In this document: piece by piece, positions 7,016 through 8,671 of the stretch | How the letters are laid out: each line of letters begins with the position of its first letter | How positions within the stretch are numbered: the first letter of the stretch is position 1 | Source of the DNA: Actinomycetes bacterium | GTDB taxonomy: Bacteria; Actinomycetota; Actinomycetes; Actinomycetales; Cellulomonadaceae | Direction: 5' to 3' | Assembly: GCA_023426865.1 (NCBI GenBank) | Contig: JAEZBT010000463.1 | Location: 1-8,671 of the forward strand | Length of the DNA: 8,671 nt | Position numbers and translations under genes: made by a program | Notes under the pieces: generated by a model | Database searches by the model: none | Seen by the model: only the letters and a program-made list of their open reading frames with translations | What the model was told of the DNA's origin: nothing

Positions 7016-7100
7016 GTGTTGTTCGCCACGCGTGTGCCGGCCAGGCGTGCGGCTCACGTCGCCCCATCGCGGCGGGAGGACCAGCACCCGGTCGGCTGGA

Positions 7101-7106
7101 TGTATA
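7101..7106 (-). promoter_or_regulatory. Candidate -10 element of the nucleoside transporter operon
   Basis: The minus strand reads TATACA here, the most AT-rich patch of the 162-bp leader between the amidohydrolase stop and the lipoprotein start. It would place the transcription start near 7093 with an untranslated leader of roughly 90 nt. No good -35 hexamer is visible 16-18 bp upstream (GTGGGG or CGTGGG). The promoter call therefore rests on position and base composition. I saw no riboswitch-like fold in the leader. The remainder of 7005-7166 shows no gene. Confidence 0.25.
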
Positions 7107-7162
7107 GGAACACTACTGTCGGCCCCACGATGGTTGTTACCGCCGGGTAGGTCTGCAACGGC

Positions 7163-7190
7163 TCCGTTACGGATTCGAAATCTTGCGCAA
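7163..7190. repeat. Three abutting short palindromes, possible operator cluster
   Basis: Three inverted repeats lie end to end: TCCGTTACGGA (7163-7173, 5-bp arms around one base), GATTCGAAATC (7172-7182, 4-bp arms around CGA) and TTGCGCAA (7183-7190, perfect). They cover the last codons and stop of the amidohydrolase gene and the first bases of the lipoprotein leader. They are AT-richer than their surroundings. They could be operators for the transporter operon or a weak 3' structure of the upstream gene. Each palindrome alone is short enough to occur by chance. Confidence 0.3.
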
Positions 7191-8438
7191 CGCCGACAAC
7201 GGGAGCGCCGGTGTGACCGCCGGGACGGCCGGCGACGGGTGCTCACCCGCCAGCAGGGCCACCCGGGCGAGCACGCGGGCTCCCGCCGCGATCGCCGACT
7301 CGTCCACCGTGAAGTCGCCGCGGTGCAGGTCGTAGGACCGACCACCCGGCACCCGCGTGCCCAGCCGGGCCATCGCGCCCGGCGCCCGCGTGAGCAGCCA
7401 GGCGAAGTCCTCCCCACCCAGCGACTGCTCGGTCGCCTCGACCGCATCGGCACCGAGCACGTCACGCGCCGCGGCCTCGAGGAGCCGGGTCGCGTGGGGT
7501 TCGTTCTCCACGGGCGGCACGCCGCGCAGGTGCTGCACGTCGACCTGCACGCGGTAGGGCGCCACCACGTGCTCGACCGCCTCGCTCAGGACGGCGCCCG
7601 CCTCCTCCCACGCACGCGGCTCGAGGCAGCGCAGGGTGCCGCGGACGGTCCCCGCGCTCGGGATGGCGTTGCCCGCCGAGCCCGCGTGCACGTGCCCCCA
7701 GGTCAGGTTGACGCCGGCCCGCGGGTCCAGCCGCCGGCCGAGGACCGCCGGCACCTGGGTGATGACCTGGCCGAGCGCGAAGACGACGTCGCCCGTCAGG
7801 TGCGGCCGCGACGTGTGGCCGCCCTCGGCCGTGAGCGTCACCGTGACCGGGTCGGAGGCCGCCGTGATCGGGCCTGCTCGCGAGCCGATCCGTCCTGCGT
7901 CGACGCGCGGGTCGCAGTGCAGGGCGAAGACGTGCCCGACGCCGTCCATGGCACCCGCCTCGACGGCGGCGACCGCGCCCCCGGGCTGCACCTCCTCGGC
8001 GGCCTGGAAGATCAGCCGGACGCCCGCGGGGAGCTGGTCGGCGAGCTCCGCGAGCACCAGGCCGGCGCCCAGCACCACCGCCGTGTGCACGTCATGGCCG
8101 CACGCGTGCGAGACCCCGGGCACCGTCGAGTGCCAGGGCTCACCGCAGGTGTCGGGCACGGGCAGGGCGTCCAGGTCCGCGCGCAGGGCCACCGGCCGGC
8201 GTCCCGTCTCCACGGTGCCGGGCCCGATGTCGCAGATCAGCCCGGTGCCCGGCAGCAGGTGCGGCGTGAGGCCGGCGGCGCGCAGGCGGTCGGCGACGAG
8301 CGCCGTCGTGCGGGTCTCCGTGTGCGCGACCTCGGGGTGCGCGTGGAGGTCGCGGCGCACCGTGACGAGCTCGTCGACGAGCCCGTCCACGAGCGCACGG
8401 ATCCGGCCGGCGACGATGCTTCCCGGACCCTCCAGCAC
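7167..8438 (-). CDS. M20D-family metallo-amidohydrolase (IAA-amino-acid hydrolase / N-acyl-amino-acid amidohydrolase type)
   Basis: Probable cytosolic metal-dependent hydrolase that cleaves an amide bond of an N-acylated or conjugated amino acid or peptide. The true substrate cannot be read from the sequence. The protein has 423 residues. Metal-site motifs of the family appear in order: HPEVAHTE (34-41), SHACGHDVHTA (110-120, with Cys113 and His115 as likely ligands), AAEEVQPGG (146-154, catalytic and ligand Glu pair 148-149), His174 in ALHCDP, and His372 in LHRGDFTVDE. The dimerisation or lid domain spans roughly 190-305, with GGHTSRPH (206-213) and GNAIPSAGTVRGTLR (256-270). SLGGEDFAWLL (339-349) is a further family landmark. 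The final 25 residues are Ala/Pro-rich and non-conserved. The GTG at 8438 is used. It has no clear Shine-Dalgarno but lies 8 nt behind a TAGGCT -10-like element. It may form its own unit upstream of the transporter genes. Confidence 0.9.
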   Translation of the reverse strand: MLEGPGSIVAGRIRALVDGLVDELVTVRRDLHAHPEVAHTETRTTALVADRLRAAGLTPHLLPGTGLICDIGPGTVETGRRPVALRADLDALPVPDTCGEPWHSTVPGVSHACGHDVHTAVVLGAGLVLAELADQLPAGVRLIFQAAEEVQPGGAVAAVEAGAMDGVGHVFALHCDPRVDAGRIGSRAGPITAASDPVTVTLTAEGGHTSRPHLTGDVVFALGQVITQVPAVLGRRLDPRAGVNLTWGHVHAGSAGNAIPSAGTVRGTLRCLEPRAWEEAGAVLSEAVEHVVAPYRVQVDVQHLRGVPPVENEPHATRLLEAAARDVLGADAVEATEQSLGGEDFAWLLTRAPGAMARLGTRVPGGRSYDLHRGDFTVDESAIAAGARVLARVALLAGEHPSPAVPAVTPALPLSALRKISNP

Positions 8439-8445
8439 AGCACCG

Positions 8446-8473
8446 AGCCTAGTCGCTGGCGCCGCGCCGTCGG
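8446..8473 (-). promoter_or_regulatory. Candidate promoter for a leaderless amidohydrolase transcript
   Basis: TAGGCT (minus strand, 8451-8446) is a common actinobacterial -10 form. The first base of the GTG start (8438) is the eighth base after it, where transcription would begin, and no ribosome-binding site is seen. A weak -35 (CCGACG, 8473-8468) sits 16 bp upstream. The rest of the 8439-8507 gap holds a 7-bp inverted repeat (8471-8477 with 8499-8505, 21-nt loop) that could act on the end of the upstream gene. No reading frame of note is present. Confidence 0.45.
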
Positions 8474-8507
8474 CCGCGGGGGTGCCCGGGGCGACCGTGC
8501 GGCCGGC

Positions 8508-8671
8508 TCACAGGAGGTCGGCGCGCCGCTCCCGCACGACGTCGACCAGGGCCTTCACGTCCTGGGCGCGGTCGCGCGTGGTGACCAGGAGGGCGTCGGG
8601 GGTCTCCACGACCACCGCGTCCGGGATGCCGAGCACCGCGACCAGCCGCTCGCCGCCCGGCACCACCGTGG
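8508..8671 (-). CDS. manC: Probable mannose-1-phosphate guanylyltransferase, C-terminal fragment cut by window edge
   Basis: Only the last 53 codons and the TGA stop (8508-8510) are inside the window, and the start lies beyond base 8671. The fragment contains LGIPDAVVVETPDALLVTTR followed by DRAQDVKALVD. This pattern (a Val/Ile-rich strand, T/D-x-DA-x-LVT, then R-x-RAQDVK) closely resembles the C-terminal end of the nucleotidyltransferase core of GDP-mannose pyrophosphorylases. That enzyme makes GDP-mannose from GTP and mannose-1-phosphate for glycan synthesis. The active-site N-terminal half is not visible, so another sugar-phosphate nucleotidyltransferase cannot be excluded. It is probably unrelated in function to the nucleoside genes downstream. 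The gap to the amidohydrolase is 69 nt. Confidence 0.75.
   Translation of the reverse strand, partial: TVVPGGERLVAVLGIPDAVVVETPDALLVTTRDRAQDVKALVDVVRERRADLL

Noticed and set aside
7005..7067. Upstream ATG at 7067 as the start of the lipoprotein
   Set aside because: It would place about 21 polar and charged residues before the signal peptide. GTG 7004 has AGGAG at 6 nt and gives a normal lipoprotein N-terminus.
7005..7166. Purine or other nucleoside-sensing riboswitch in the lipoprotein leader
   Set aside because: I could not find a three-way junction fold or the conserved loop bases of known purine riboswitches. A covariance-model search would be decisive.
1..8671. tRNA or rRNA genes, CRISPR arrays, insertion sequences, phage or toxin-antitoxin genes
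   Set aside because: No repeat-spacer pattern, transposase, integrase, RNA gene signature or AT-rich island was seen. Base composition appears uniform across the window.

Overview
The window is high-GC DNA (roughly 70% by eye). Its codon bias strongly favours G or C at third positions, it uses GTG as well as ATG starts, and most genes are packed in one direction. Protein style and gene order suggest an actinobacterium, plausibly of the Cellulomonas/Micrococcales type. That assignment is an inference, since no rRNA or other phylogenetic marker is present. Every supported gene lies on the minus strand, so transcription runs from high to low coordinates.

In transcription order the layout is as follows. 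(1) The C-terminal end of a probable mannose-1-phosphate guanylyltransferase enters from the right edge (8671-8508). (2) A short gap holds a possible -10 element placed for a leaderless start. (3) An M20D-type metallo-amidohydrolase follows (8438-7167). (4) A 162-bp non-coding leader (7166-7005) probably carries the promoter of the transporter operon, with three abutting small palindromes at its upstream edge. (5) A BMP/PnrA-family nucleoside-binding lipoprotein comes next (7004-5892). (6) A 171-bp, extremely G/C-rich gap (5891-5721) holds a strong intercistronic hairpin and contains no gene. (7) A double-NBD ABC ATPase (5720-4203) is followed by two permeases (4206-2842 and 2845-1550), each overlapping its neighbour by ATGA. 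(8) Cytidine deaminase (1505-1107) and thymidine phosphorylase (1110 to the left edge, C-terminus cut off) close the window, again with an ATGA overlap.

Together, genes 5-8 look like a nucleoside acquisition and salvage operon. The lipoprotein captures nucleosides outside the membrane, and the ATPase with two permeases imports them. Cytidine deaminase converts (deoxy)cytidine to (deoxy)uridine, and the phosphorylase splits (deoxy)uridine or thymidine into base and (deoxy)ribose-1-phosphate. The transporter order matches the Bacillus nupNOPQ arrangement of lipoprotein, ATPase, permease, permease. The amidohydrolase's role beside this pathway is unknown.

I do not see a clearly new biological system here. 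The points most worth a second look are regulatory or architectural: the hairpin behind the binding-protein gene, the palindrome cluster in front of it, the possible leaderless amidohydrolase start, the extra N-terminal membrane segments of the second permease, and a purine-type receptor linked to pyrimidine salvage enzymes.
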